64,000 nt of DNA from an uncultured Oscillospiraceae bacterium (GTDB lineage: Bacteria > Bacillota > Clostridia > Oscillospirales > Oscillospiraceae): positions 1 to 64,000 of the forward strand of contig CAJUPS010000010.1 in assembly GCA_910588045.1 (NCBI GenBank), in the 5' to 3' direction. Positions 15,911 to 23,577 of this stretch are shown here, in pieces. The position numbers and the translations under genes were made by a program. Position 1 is the first letter of the stretch; every line of letters starts with the position of its first letter. Under the pieces are notes generated by a model. It did no database searches, was not told the origin of the DNA, and saw nothing but the letters and a program-made list of their open reading frames with translations.

Positions 15911-16116
15911 CGCGGAGAGCGGCACAGAGCTTGGTTCCGTGCCGTTCTCCGCGTTATAGTCGATGCGGTTGAGAATCGGTAAAAAGAAGGCGAGGGAAAA
16001 CAGGGGGTGGCGAGGCGAAGGACGCAGGCGGGCTGATGCCCGCCAAGGACGACAACGAAGTCCACTCCCTGTTTTAACCGCCGAACTTTACCGATTTTCA
16101 ACTGCTTCGACTATAA
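15911..16116. repeat. Long inverted-repeat element (MITE-like) in the feo/hydA gap
   Basis: The 452-nt gap 15732-16183 has no gene. After a 15-bp stem at 15911-15925/15939-15953, a ~163-bp unit spans 15954-16116 with 30-nt terminal inverted repeats that pair at 27 of 30 positions (starting TTATAGTCGATGCGG). Inside are a second nested stem (AAAACAGGG.../...CCCTGTTTT) and GCGGGC-TGAT-GCCCGC. This is either a non-autonomous mobile element or a folded RNA; no transposase is near. Confidence 0.6.
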
Positions 16117-16172
16117 AAAGCTCTCCACGGGAGCTTGCCGTCAGCGGCGGCAGCTCCTGCGGAGAGCTTTTT
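16115..16172. terminator. Bidirectional terminator after the dihydropyrimidinase gene
   Basis: AAAAAGCTCTCC (16115-16126) pairs perfectly with GGAGAGCTTTTT (16161-16172), with an inner stem GGGAGCTTGCCG/CGGCAGCTCC. Read on the minus strand it ends in five T residues just after the gene at 16184. Confidence 0.8.
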
Positions 16173-16183
16173 GTCAGTCGGCT

Positions 16184-17554
16184 TTACAGATGGTTCTTTC
16201 CTCTGGGGATGAATTGCCCCTGTACGTTCTGAATGCTGCCGTGGTCTACGGCAAGCTGTCCGCGGAGGTACACCTGGGCGATGGAGCCGGAGGTACGCCA
16301 GCCCTCATAGGGGGTGTAGTCCACGTTTTGCGCCTGGTCTGCGGCGGTGATGACGCTGTTGGCGGAGGGATCATAGACCACGATGTCCCCGTCGCTGCCG
16401 GGGGCGATGACGCCCTTCCGGGGCCAGCAGCCGTAGAGCTTCGCCGGATTCTCGCTGAGTACCCGGCACATGTCCGGCGCGGTGATCCGCCCCGCCGCCA
16501 CACCGTGGGTGTAGAGCAGCACCCCCCGGTGTTCCACGCCGGGCAGGCCGCCGGGAATCCTGGTGAAGTCGTATTGCCCCGCCCGCTTCTGGGCGGTGGT
16601 GAAGGGGCAGTGGTCGGTGGCCACGGTGTCGATCTCCCCGCTCCTCAGGGCCTCCCAGAGGGCTTCCCTGTCCGCCTTTTTCCGGATGGGCGGGGCGCAG
16701 ACATACTTGGCGGCCTCCATGTAGTCCGGGTTGTCATAGACGCCGTCCTCCAGCAGGAGGTAGTGGGGACAGGTCTCCACGTACACGGTCTGCCCCCGCC
16801 GCCGGGCGGCACGGACCTCCTCCAGGGCCTCCCGGGTGGAGAGGTGGACGACGATGACCGGTACGTCCGCCAGCTGGGCCAGGCGCAGTAGGTGCCCCAC
16901 CGCCTCCGCCTCCAAGGGCGCGGGCCGGGTGCGGGGATGGGAGGCGGGGGACATCCGCCCGGCCTCTTTCGCTTCCGCCACGAGGGCGCGGATCACACCG
17001 TCGTTCTCGCAGTGGACCCCGGCTATGCCGCCCAGCGCCCGCAGGCGCAGCAGCGCGTGGTACATGTCCCCCTCCGGGATCATCATGGCGGGGTAGGTCA
17101 TGTACATCTTGAAGGAGGTGATCCCCCGGTCCATCATCTCGCCCAGCTCCTGGGAGATGCCCTCGTTCCAGTCATCGATGGTCATGTGGAAGCTGTAATC
17201 GCAGGCAGTTTTGCCCTCCGATTTGACCTGCCAGCGGCGCAGGCCGGAGGAGAGGGTCTCCCCCTTGTCCGGGGCGGCGAAGTCCACCACCATGGTCGTC
17301 CCGCCGCGGAGGGCGGCGCGGCTGCCGGTGGCGAAATCGTCGGCGGTAATGGTGCCGCAGACCTCCAGGTCGAAGTGGGTGTGGCCATCAATGAAGCCGG
17401 GAAACAACAGCTTGCCGGTGCAGTCCACAATTTGTGCGTCCGCAGCGGACAAGTTCTCACTGACAGCCGAAATTTGTTCGCCCTCCAGCAGGACGTCCGC
17501 TCGTTTTTCCCCCTGGGCAGAAATGACGGTTCCTCCGCGCAGCAGTGTTTTCAT
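16184..17554 (-). CDS. hydA: Dihydropyrimidinase / D-hydantoinase
   Basis: A 456-residue amidohydrolase of the cyclic-amidase group, which opens dihydrouracil-type or hydantoin rings. It has GHTHFD near residue 57 (metal-binding HxH), the segment SFKMYMTYP near 148 containing the lysine that is carboxylated, GVHCEN and VHLS histidines, and the metal-ligand Asp in VATDHCPF near 315. Length is normal. AAGGAGG precedes the ATG at 17554. The gene is divergent from a surface 5'-nucleotidase, a pairing that would suit nucleobase salvage or degradation. Exact substrate cannot be told from sequence. Confidence 0.87.
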   Translation of the reverse strand: MKTLLRGGTVISAQGEKRADVLLEGEQISAVSENLSAADAQIVDCTGKLLFPGFIDGHTHFDLEVCGTITADDFATGSRAALRGGTTMVVDFAAPDKGETLSSGLRRWQVKSEGKTACDYSFHMTIDDWNEGISQELGEMMDRGITSFKMYMTYPAMMIPEGDMYHALLRLRALGGIAGVHCENDGVIRALVAEAKEAGRMSPASHPRTRPAPLEAEAVGHLLRLAQLADVPVIVVHLSTREALEEVRAARRRGQTVYVETCPHYLLLEDGVYDNPDYMEAAKYVCAPPIRKKADREALWEALRSGEIDTVATDHCPFTTAQKRAGQYDFTRIPGGLPGVEHRGVLLYTHGVAAGRITAPDMCRVLSENPAKLYGCWPRKGVIAPGSDGDIVVYDPSANSVITAADQAQNVDYTPYEGWRTSGSIAQVYLRGQLAVDHGSIQNVQGQFIPRGKNHL

Positions 17555-17704
17555 GGCAGCGCCTCCTTGCAGAAAGTGGATTTGTTGGAAAAGTATACCA
17601 CAAATTTCCGGGTATATCCAGTACCCGGGGAGGAATCGAAAAGATTTTTTGAAAATTTATCAAAAAAAAGCAAATCCAGTCTAGCCAAAAAGAAAAAGAT
17701 GGAG

Positions 17705-17710
17705 TATAAT
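17705..17710 (+). promoter_or_regulatory. Candidate -10 (TATAAT) of the 5'-nucleotidase gene
   Basis: A perfect TATAAT at 17705-17710 in an A-rich stretch, 85 nt before the start codon. No convincing -35 hexamer is seen at 16-18 nt spacing. Confidence 0.4.
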
Positions 17711-17794
17711 CGGAAACGTATACAGGCGGGGGAGGGGTTGTCCGCAGGGCGGGCCCCTGTCCGTCTAAAATTGAATTTAGGAGGAACCCCAAAC

Positions 17795-20179
17795 ATGAGA
17801 AAGTGGAACAAATTGCTTGCCTTGCTGCTGGCAATGGTCATGGCCTTCAGTCTGGCCGCGACCGGGCTGGCGGCGGAAGGCGACGCGGCGGCAGAGGCTC
17901 CCGCCCCCGCGTATGAAGTCCCCGCAGAAGCAGAGGGCGCCATCGTCATCCTTCATACGAACGATGTCCATGGCGCCATTGAGAGCTATGCCCAGGTAGC
18001 CACACTCAAGGCTATGTACGAAGAGGCCGGCGCCTACGTGCTGGTCATGGATGCCGGAGACTTCAGCCAGGGCACGACCAACGTGAGCGTCTCCGAGGGC
18101 GCTACTGCCATTGAGCTGATGAACATGGTCGGTTACGATGTGGCCGCCCCTGGCAACCACGAGTTTGACTACGGCTATGAGAACCTGACCAAGCTGGCCG
18201 AGGCCGCTGAGTTCCCCATCCTGGCCGCCAACATTACCTATGACGGCAAGCTGGCATTTGGCGACAACGTTACCTTCGAGACGGAGGACGGCGTGAAGAT
18301 CGGCGTGTTTGGCCTGGATACCCCCGAGACCGCTTCCAAGGCCCACCCCGGCAAGATCAAGGGCGTGTCCTTTGCCGGTGGCGAGGATATGTACAAGATT
18401 GCACAGGCGCAGGTTGACACCCTGAAGGACTGCGACTATGTCATCTGCCTGGGCCACCTGGGCATTGACGATGAGACCGCCGCTACCGCCAACCGCTCCA
18501 TCGACCTGCTGGAGAAGGTGACGGGCATCGATGTGTTCATCGACGGCCACTCCCACTCCACTCTGGACCAGATCGCTGCGGCAACCAACGAGAAGCGCAC
18601 CGTAGGCGAGACCGTGGTCACCTCCACCGGCACCAAGCTGGCCAACGTGGGTGTGGTCACCATCAAGGACGAGACCATCACCACCGACTGCATTGACCTT
18701 GCTGCCTACACCGTGGCCGGGGACGAGGCGATCGCCGCCCGCGCCGCTGAGATCGCTGCTGAGATTGAAAAGGACTACGGCGCTACCTTCGCCGCCAGCG
18801 AGGTTCTGCTCAACGGCGAGAAGGCCCCTGGCAACCGCACCGAGGAGACCAACCTGGGCGATCTGATCACCGACGCTATGGTCTGGTACGCCACCAAGGA
18901 CGGCGAGGACCTGGGCGTTCCCACTGAGAATGTTGTCGCGCTGACCAATGGCGGCGGCATCCGCGCTCCCATCCAGATCGGCGATGTCACCAAGAAGGAT
19001 GTCAACACGGTTCTGCCTTTCGGCAACACGGTGGCTTATGTTACCGTTACCGGCGAGGCCCTGCTGGAGGTTCTGGAGGCGTCCACCTTCTGCACTCCCG
19101 AGGCTGTTGGCGGATTCCCCCAGGTTTCCGGTGTGAACTTCACTCTGGATGTCAGCAAGAGCTATGACAAGGGCGATGTCTACGGCGACACCACCTATTC
19201 TGCTCCCAAGAGCATTAACCGCGTGACCATCGACAGCGTCAATGGCAAGGACTTTGATCCCGAGGCCAACTATGTGGTTGTGACCAATGACTTCCTGGCC
19301 AATGGCGGTGATACCTACTATGCCCTCACTGCCTCTGAGAACATCGTTGATACCGGCGCTCCCTTGGATGAGGCTCTGATGCAGTACATCACCGAGGTTC
19401 TGGGCGGCAAGGTTACCGCCGAGAAGTACGGCGAGCCCGCAGGCCGTATCACCATCAAGGGTGAGCCCGCTCCCGCTGAACCTGAGCAGCCCGCTGAACC
19501 CGCTCCCCTCTTCAAGGATGTAAAGGAAAGCGATTGGTTCTATGCCAACGTGAAGGCCATGTCCGAGCAGGGAATTGTCAACGGCTATAAGGATGGTTCC
19601 TTCCTGCCCAATGATTCCATCAACTGGGGCGCTGCTCTGAAGATGGTCACCGTGTTTATCACCGGCGAGGAGAAGGCTCCCGTTGCGGATGGCGACTGGG
19701 CCAGCGGCTATGTTGCTTACGCCAAGGAGGCGGGCCTCGTGGCGGGCGACGTGGACATCAACGCCACGATCACCCGTGTTGAGTTCTGCCAGGTGCTGGC
19801 GAAGGCTCTGAAGCTGGAGGCTTCCACGGAGAAGAGCACCTTCCCCGATACCGAGGACGGCTATGTGATGACTCTGGTTGGCCTGGGGGTCATTGAGGGC
19901 TATCAGGGCAAGTTTGACCCCGATGGCGCTCTGACCCGCGCGGCGGTGTGCAAGATTCTCGACACCATCCCTGAGGAGGCCAAGAATCCCGCTCCCGCTG
20001 ATGAGGCTGCCGACAAGGCCGATGACGCCGACAAGGCTGACGACGCCGATAAGGCCGACGATACCGACAAGGCCGACGATACCGACAAGGCCGACGACGC
20101 TGCCCCGGCTGACGATGCTGCCAAGGACGACGCCGCTAAGGACGAGCCCAAGGCTGACAGCACCCCCAAGGCCGCGTAA
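17795..20179 (+). CDS. Secreted SLH-anchored 5'-nucleotidase / metallophosphatase
   Basis: A 794-residue surface enzyme predicted to hydrolyse nucleotides outside the cell. Residues 1-27 form a signal peptide (KLLALLLAMVMAFSLAATGLAA). The metallophosphatase domain has ILHTNDVHG near 50, DAGD, GNHEFDYG near 120 and DGHSHS near 250; the 5'-nucleotidase C-terminal domain has NGGGIRAPI near 388. Three SLH repeats follow at about 570-735 (FKDVKESDWFYANVKAM, GYKDGSF), then an Asp/Lys/Ala-rich tail. The frame is open upstream to 16892, but AGGAGG at 17779-17784 and the signal peptide fix ATG 17795. Codon choice is richer in GCT/CCC/GGC than neighbours, as in strongly expressed surface proteins. Confidence 0.93.
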   Translation: MRKWNKLLALLLAMVMAFSLAATGLAAEGDAAAEAPAPAYEVPAEAEGAIVILHTNDVHGAIESYAQVATLKAMYEEAGAYVLVMDAGDFSQGTTNVSVSEGATAIELMNMVGYDVAAPGNHEFDYGYENLTKLAEAAEFPILAANITYDGKLAFGDNVTFETEDGVKIGVFGLDTPETASKAHPGKIKGVSFAGGEDMYKIAQAQVDTLKDCDYVICLGHLGIDDETAATANRSIDLLEKVTGIDVFIDGHSHSTLDQIAAATNEKRTVGETVVTSTGTKLANVGVVTIKDETITTDCIDLAAYTVAGDEAIAARAAEIAAEIEKDYGATFAASEVLLNGEKAPGNRTEETNLGDLITDAMVWYATKDGEDLGVPTENVVALTNGGGIRAPIQIGDVTKKDVNTVLPFGNTVAYVTVTGEALLEVLEASTFCTPEAVGGFPQVSGVNFTLDVSKSYDKGDVYGDTTYSAPKSINRVTIDSVNGKDFDPEANYVVVTNDFLANGGDTYYALTASENIVDTGAPLDEALMQYITEVLGGKVTAEKYGEPAGRITIKGEPAPAEPEQPAEPAPLFKDVKESDWFYANVKAMSEQGIVNGYKDGSFLPNDSINWGAALKMVTVFITGEEKAPVADGDWASGYVAYAKEAGLVAGDVDINATITRVEFCQVLAKALKLEASTEKSTFPDTEDGYVMTLVGLGVIEGYQGKFDPDGALTRAAVCKILDTIPEEAKNPAPADEAADKADDADKADDADKADDTDKADDTDKADDAAPADDAAKDDAAKDEPKADSTPKAA
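20012..20101 (+). repeat. 18-bp tandem repeat in the nucleotidase tail
   Basis: Five in-frame 18-bp units encode DKADDA or DKADDT at the C-terminus of the surface nucleotidase. Copy number is likely to vary between strains. Confidence 0.85.
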
Positions 20180-20208
20180 CGTAGTTTAGCAGCTTTCCAT
20201 TTCAAATC

Positions 20209-20244
20209 AAGCGCGCCGCAGAACCTAGGCTCTGCGGCGCGCTT
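20209..20244 (+). terminator. Terminator of the 5'-nucleotidase gene
   Basis: Perfect stem GCGCGCCGCAGA (20211-20222) / TCTGCGGCGCGC (20231-20242), followed by TTCCTGTG; 30 nt after the stop. The U-tract is short. Confidence 0.7.
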
Positions 20245-20256
20245 CCTGTGTCCGTG

Positions 20257-20460
20257 GCGACGGGCACTCCTTCGGGCGGGCCCCCCAGCACGGCAAATGC
20301 CGTGCGGCCATCAAGAACCCCCAAAAAATTCAGGGGCGGAACAGAGTTCCGCCCCCTTGGCATTTCTCTTTTGCAGACACTTTCACCAGACGCACCATTA
20401 AGCAAGCGCAAGCTTGCGGCAAAAAGTTCTTTTTGGTTCTTTTTCTTTCAAGAAAAAGAA
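20257..20460. repeat. ~200-bp dispersed repeat, left copy
   Basis: The gene-free gap 20180-20477 holds a modular repeat: CGGGCACTCCTTCGGGCGGGCC, an AGCACGGC/GCCGTGC stem, a GGGGCGGAAC/GTTCCGCCCC stem, a GCAAGCGCAAGCTTGC stem, and a TTCTTTTTCTTTCAAGAAAAAGAA hairpin. A clearly related copy lies inverted at 25325-25531, so the pair brackets the murI-argS block. The hairpins could also end transcription. Confidence 0.75.
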
Positions 20461-20477
20461 TAGTTCCCCCCGGCCGC

Positions 20478-20888
20478 TCACTCCAGGTCCACGCTGATAT
20501 GCTCCGTCCCGTGCGCTTCAAATTCGCCCATATATTGCTCCATACGGTCCATGACCTCGTCGTAGTTCTCCTCGGTGGCGCGCTCGGCGTCCAGGTCGCG
20601 GAGGGCCAGCTCCTCCGCGAGGATTTCAAAGAACGCAACGTCCTCGTAGGCCATGATGGCCTCGTGGATGCCGCCCTCGGCAAAGGCCCGGGAGGGGATG
20701 ATCTCCCCGTTATACAGCTCCACCAGAGGCGCCATACCGTGGTCCAGGCAATGGGAGAAGATCAGACTCTCCACCTGGTCATAGTCCCGGATGCGGTCCT
20801 CCCCTCGGGTGGAATTGAGTACCCAGTTGCCTATGTATACCAGATCCAGCAGGCGTCGGAATTGCTTCGCCGTCATTCGTAGCTCCAT
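20478..20888 (-). CDS. Hypothetical acidic cytosolic protein
   Basis: A 136-residue acidic protein with no membrane segment, signal peptide or recognised domain. It begins MELRMTAKQFRRLLDLVYIGNWVLNS and is largely helical by eye. GGAGGAGG lies 7-8 nt before the ATG at 20888, so expression is credible. It diverges from murI and its 3' end adjoins the left dispersed repeat. I do not recognise the family. Confidence 0.75.
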   Translation of the reverse strand: MELRMTAKQFRRLLDLVYIGNWVLNSTRGEDRIRDYDQVESLIFSHCLDHGMAPLVELYNGEIIPSRAFAEGGIHEAIMAYEDVAFFEILAEELALRDLDAERATEENYDEVMDRMEQYMGEFEAHGTEHISVDLE

Positions 20889-21003
20889 GATAAGACCTCC
20901 TCCCAGTGCTTTTAGAACCTGTACTCAAGTCAGTAAGCACAGTATAACAGATACGCGCGGAAAATTCCACAGAAAATACAGGGCAAAAAGCCTAAAATTT
21001 TAC

Positions 21004-21032
21004 TTGTTATCCCCGATGAATCATAGTACAAT
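21004..21032 (+). promoter_or_regulatory. murI promoter
   Basis: TTGTTA at 21004-21009 and TACAAT at 21027-21032 with a 17-nt spacer, about 60 nt before the start codon. Confidence 0.6.
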
Positions 21033-21091
21033 AGTAAAGCTGTACAATATAAGTGTGTCCGCTCGATACGGACGGGAAGGAAGGGAACGGA

Positions 21092-21898
21092 TTGAATCCA
21101 AAATCCATCGGCGTGTTCGACTCCGGCCTGGGAGGGCTGACCGCGGTGCGGCAGCTGCGACGGCTGATGCCCTCCGAAAACATTATATACTTCGGCGATA
21201 CCGCCCGTGTCCCCTACGGCAACCGCAGCAGAGAAACCCTGCTGCAATATGCCCGACAGGATTTGCGGTTTCTGCGAACCTTCAACCTCAAAGCGGTGGT
21301 CATCGCCTGCGGCACCGTCAGTACCAATTGCCTGGAGACGCTGCGGGAGGAGAGCTGCTGGCCCATCACCGGCGTGGTGGAGCCCGCCGTGGAGCGGGCG
21401 GCGGCTGTGACCCGGTCGGGGAAAATCGGGCTGGTGGCCACCAGGGCGTCCGTGGCCAGCGGGGCCTATGAGCGGGTGTTCCGCCGGGCGGACCCGGCGC
21501 TGGAGGTCCACGCCCTGGCCTGCCCCCTGTTCGTGCCCCTGGTGGAGGAAGGGCGGTATCGCCCGGGCGACGTGGTGATCGAGACCGTGGCCCGGGAGTA
21601 CCTGACGCCGCTGGTCGAGGCGGGGGTGGATACGCTGGTGCTGGGGTGTACACACTATCCACTGCTGTCGGAGGTCATCGGCGGCGTGATGGGCCCGGGG
21701 GTGACCCTGGTGGACGTGGGCGCTGAGGCCGCAAGGGCCTGTCGGGATCTGCTGGCGGCGGGGGACGCTCTGGCGGAGCGGGAAACGGGCTCGGCACGGT
21801 TCTATACCAGCGACCGGGCGGTGAACTTCCAGCGGCTGGCAGCGCTGTTTCTGGGCGAGGAAGAGCCGGTGGAGCAGGTGGATATTTTTCAATATTGA
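21092..21898 (+). CDS. murI: Glutamate racemase
   Basis: Makes D-glutamate for peptidoglycan. The 268-residue protein begins at TTG 21092, placed 5 nt after AGGGA; a GTG at 21053 lacks a site. Motifs: IGVFDSGLGGLT at residues 5-16, YFGDTARVPYG near 43, the first catalytic Cys in IACGTVSTN near 72, and the second in LGCTHYPLL near 182. The first motif differs from the textbook CNT form (CGT here), a variant that also occurs in related Clostridia as far as I know. DUF1934 follows at 2 nt. Confidence 0.92.
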   Translation: MNPKSIGVFDSGLGGLTAVRQLRRLMPSENIIYFGDTARVPYGNRSRETLLQYARQDLRFLRTFNLKAVVIACGTVSTNCLETLREESCWPITGVVEPAVERAAAVTRSGKIGLVATRASVASGAYERVFRRADPALEVHALACPLFVPLVEEGRYRPGDVVIETVAREYLTPLVEAGVDTLVLGCTHYPLLSEVIGGVMGPGVTLVDVGAEAARACRDLLAAGDALAERETGSARFYTSDRAVNFQRLAALFLGEEEPVEQVDIFQY

Positions 21899-21900
21899 GT

Positions 21901-22332
21901 ATGATGGAGAAACAGATCATTCTATTTGTGCGGGGGGAGCAGACCTATGACGCCGTTGCCCCCGAGGTCACGGAGCTGAGCACCGAGGGCGTCATGACCA
22001 TCGACGGCGAGGAGATCACCCTGACTTACCAGGAGTCGGAGATCACCGGCATGGAGGGCACCACCACCCGGTTTACAGTCCGGGGGGATACGGTGGTGCT
22101 GGAGCGCACGGGGACGATCGTCTCCCGGATGGAGTTCACAAGGGGGGAGCGCAGCAGCTCCCTCTATGAGACCCCGTGGGGAACCATGGTGGTGGACATC
22201 TCGACCACGAAGCTGACCCACCGGATCACGGAGCGGGGCGGGGTGATGGAGATCGCGTTTACCATCGCCGTCAACCACCAGGTGACGGGGGAGAACCGGT
22301 TCAAGGTGCGGGTGAAGGAGCGGATGGGATAG
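21901..22332 (+). CDS. DUF1934 (YwiB-like) beta-barrel protein
   Basis: A 143-residue protein of the DUF1934 family, a small lipocalin-like barrel of unknown function that in many Firmicutes is encoded just before argS. The repeated pattern of alternating short strands (GVMTIDGEEITLTYQESEITG, TVVLERTG, VDISTTKL) agrees. The start is one of two adjacent ATG codons, 21901 or 21904; a TTG at 21895 overlapping murI is less likely. Here it is separated from argS by a two-gene AT-rich insertion. Confidence 0.85.
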   Translation: MMEKQIILFVRGEQTYDAVAPEVTELSTEGVMTIDGEEITLTYQESEITGMEGTTTRFTVRGDTVVLERTGTIVSRMEFTRGERSSSLYETPWGTMVVDISTTKLTHRITERGGVMEIAFTIAVNHQVTGENRFKVRVKERMG

Positions 22333-22385
22333 ATCAAGTCCTCTCTACAATCAGACCGATAACAATAATTGTGAGGTGAATATTC

Positions 22386-23405
22386 ATGGGTGACACAATT
22401 CATATTTCTTTTGACGATATTGAAATTATTTCTCCAGAAGGATATAGTGCAGATATAGATGGATATTTTTCATCGGCACCTGATATTGTAAAACCGTTGT
22501 GCACAAGTGCAAAAAAGTCCCTAAAAAAAATTGAGAAAATGCTTTATTCAACTCCAGCATTTATCGATTTTGTAAGTGCCTCAATTCCCAAAGAAACATT
22601 CCAAACAATTTTGACCGATAAGCAGAGGTCTCAACTTGCCCATGGTACACTCGAGTTGATGACAAAAAAGGATGGCTCTCTCTTAGCAAAGATCATAAAT
22701 CCCATAACAAAGAAAGTGGAAGCTAATATCCCAATAGAGAAAGTTAGATTAACTCCGGATTTATCACAGGCAGTAGTAAATTATACGATGCAAATGCAAA
22801 TGGCACTGATTGCTGAGCAAATCCAAGCTATTCAGGAAGCAGTTGAAGAAGTCCGTAAAGGTCAAGAGTACGACAGACTCTCCACTGCTTATAGTTGCCA
22901 ACAAAAGTTGTTGCAGGCAATGGCAATTAGAGATTCTGAACTAAAATCGAGAGCGTTACTACGAATTGTCTTTGACGCAGAAGATAGCAGAAATCTTTTG
23001 ATGCAGAGTCAAAATGCAAATGTCGCCTTTATCAAAGATCAACCTGAAACATTCTTGAAAAAGATAAGAGCTGGGGCTAAACATAAGAAAATAGAAGAAA
23101 GAATAAATGAAGTGCGTGAAAATCTTTGTGCAGTAAATATGGTTTCGCTTGCGGAAGCAATGGCCTATCAGGAATTGGGTGAGACAGAAGCGGCTCAACT
23201 GAGTTTGCAATATTACGCTAGATATATAAAAGAAACTTACCTTGATTCAGAGGGATTTGTAGAGCGTTTGGATATGATAGACCCGTCGCCACAACACTAT
23301 TGGTCGAAAACACTTCCCAATATAGAAAGACGTATCCAAGCTTTACCATGTAACATAGATTCTACTTTTATAGGAGATAATGAAAATGAATCAGAAAAGA
23401 TGTAA
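22386..23405 (+). CDS. Unknown accessory protein in an AT-rich island
   Basis: A 339-residue protein from DNA of clearly lower GC and different codon use (AAA, ATT, TTA rich) than its neighbours, hence probably acquired. No membrane helices or signal peptide. Residues about 130-175 (MQMQMALIAEQIQAIQEAVEEVRKGQEYD) look like an amphipathic helix or coiled coil, and the remainder appears helical. GAGGTG precedes the ATG at 22386. It overlaps a small zinc-ribbon membrane gene. I do not recognise the family; an accessory role such as defence or stress is only a guess. Confidence 0.8.
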   Translation: MGDTIHISFDDIEIISPEGYSADIDGYFSSAPDIVKPLCTSAKKSLKKIEKMLYSTPAFIDFVSASIPKETFQTILTDKQRSQLAHGTLELMTKKDGSLLAKIINPITKKVEANIPIEKVRLTPDLSQAVVNYTMQMQMALIAEQIQAIQEAVEEVRKGQEYDRLSTAYSCQQKLLQAMAIRDSELKSRALLRIVFDAEDSRNLLMQSQNANVAFIKDQPETFLKKIRAGAKHKKIEERINEVRENLCAVNMVSLAEAMAYQELGETEAAQLSLQYYARYIKETYLDSEGFVERLDMIDPSPQHYWSKTLPNIERRIQALPCNIDSTFIGDNENESEKM

Positions 23406-23577
23406 AAAGTGCCAACGGCCTCTCCCGGATGGATATAAATATAAATATTGTGAAAATTGTCGCAATAAACAGGTAGATGATGTTAAAACAGGGATAAAGG
23501 CTTTTGTGGGTGGTATTGTGTTAGCCGCTGTCCCTATAATAGCTAAAGTAACAAAAGGGAGAAATCAAAATGATTAA
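23386..23577 (+). CDS. Small zinc-ribbon membrane protein in the island
   Basis: A 63-residue protein with two CxxC pairs (CKKCQRPLP and YCENCRN), a classical short zinc ribbon, followed by one membrane helix (AFVGGIVLAAVPIIA). The ATG at 23386 is preferred over 23380 because TAGGAG is then 9 nt away. It overlaps the preceding unknown gene by 20 nt and argS by 8 nt, so the three are translationally linked. GC content is low like the preceding gene. Confidence 0.8.
   Translation: MNQKRCKKCQRPLPDGYKYKYCENCRNKQVDDVKTGIKAFVGGIVLAAVPIIAKVTKGRNQND

Noticed and set aside
16892..17794. In-frame upstream extension of the 5'-nucleotidase gene
   Set aside because: It is antisense to the dihydropyrimidinase gene, and the signal peptide and RBS place the start at 17795.
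20012..20101. CRISPR-like tandem repeat
   Set aside because: The 18-bp units are contiguous, in frame and encode the acidic tail of the surface nucleotidase.
23543..23569. T-box leader before argS
   Set aside because: The upstream sequence is the coding end of the zinc-ribbon gene; no T-box sequence or specifier loop seen.
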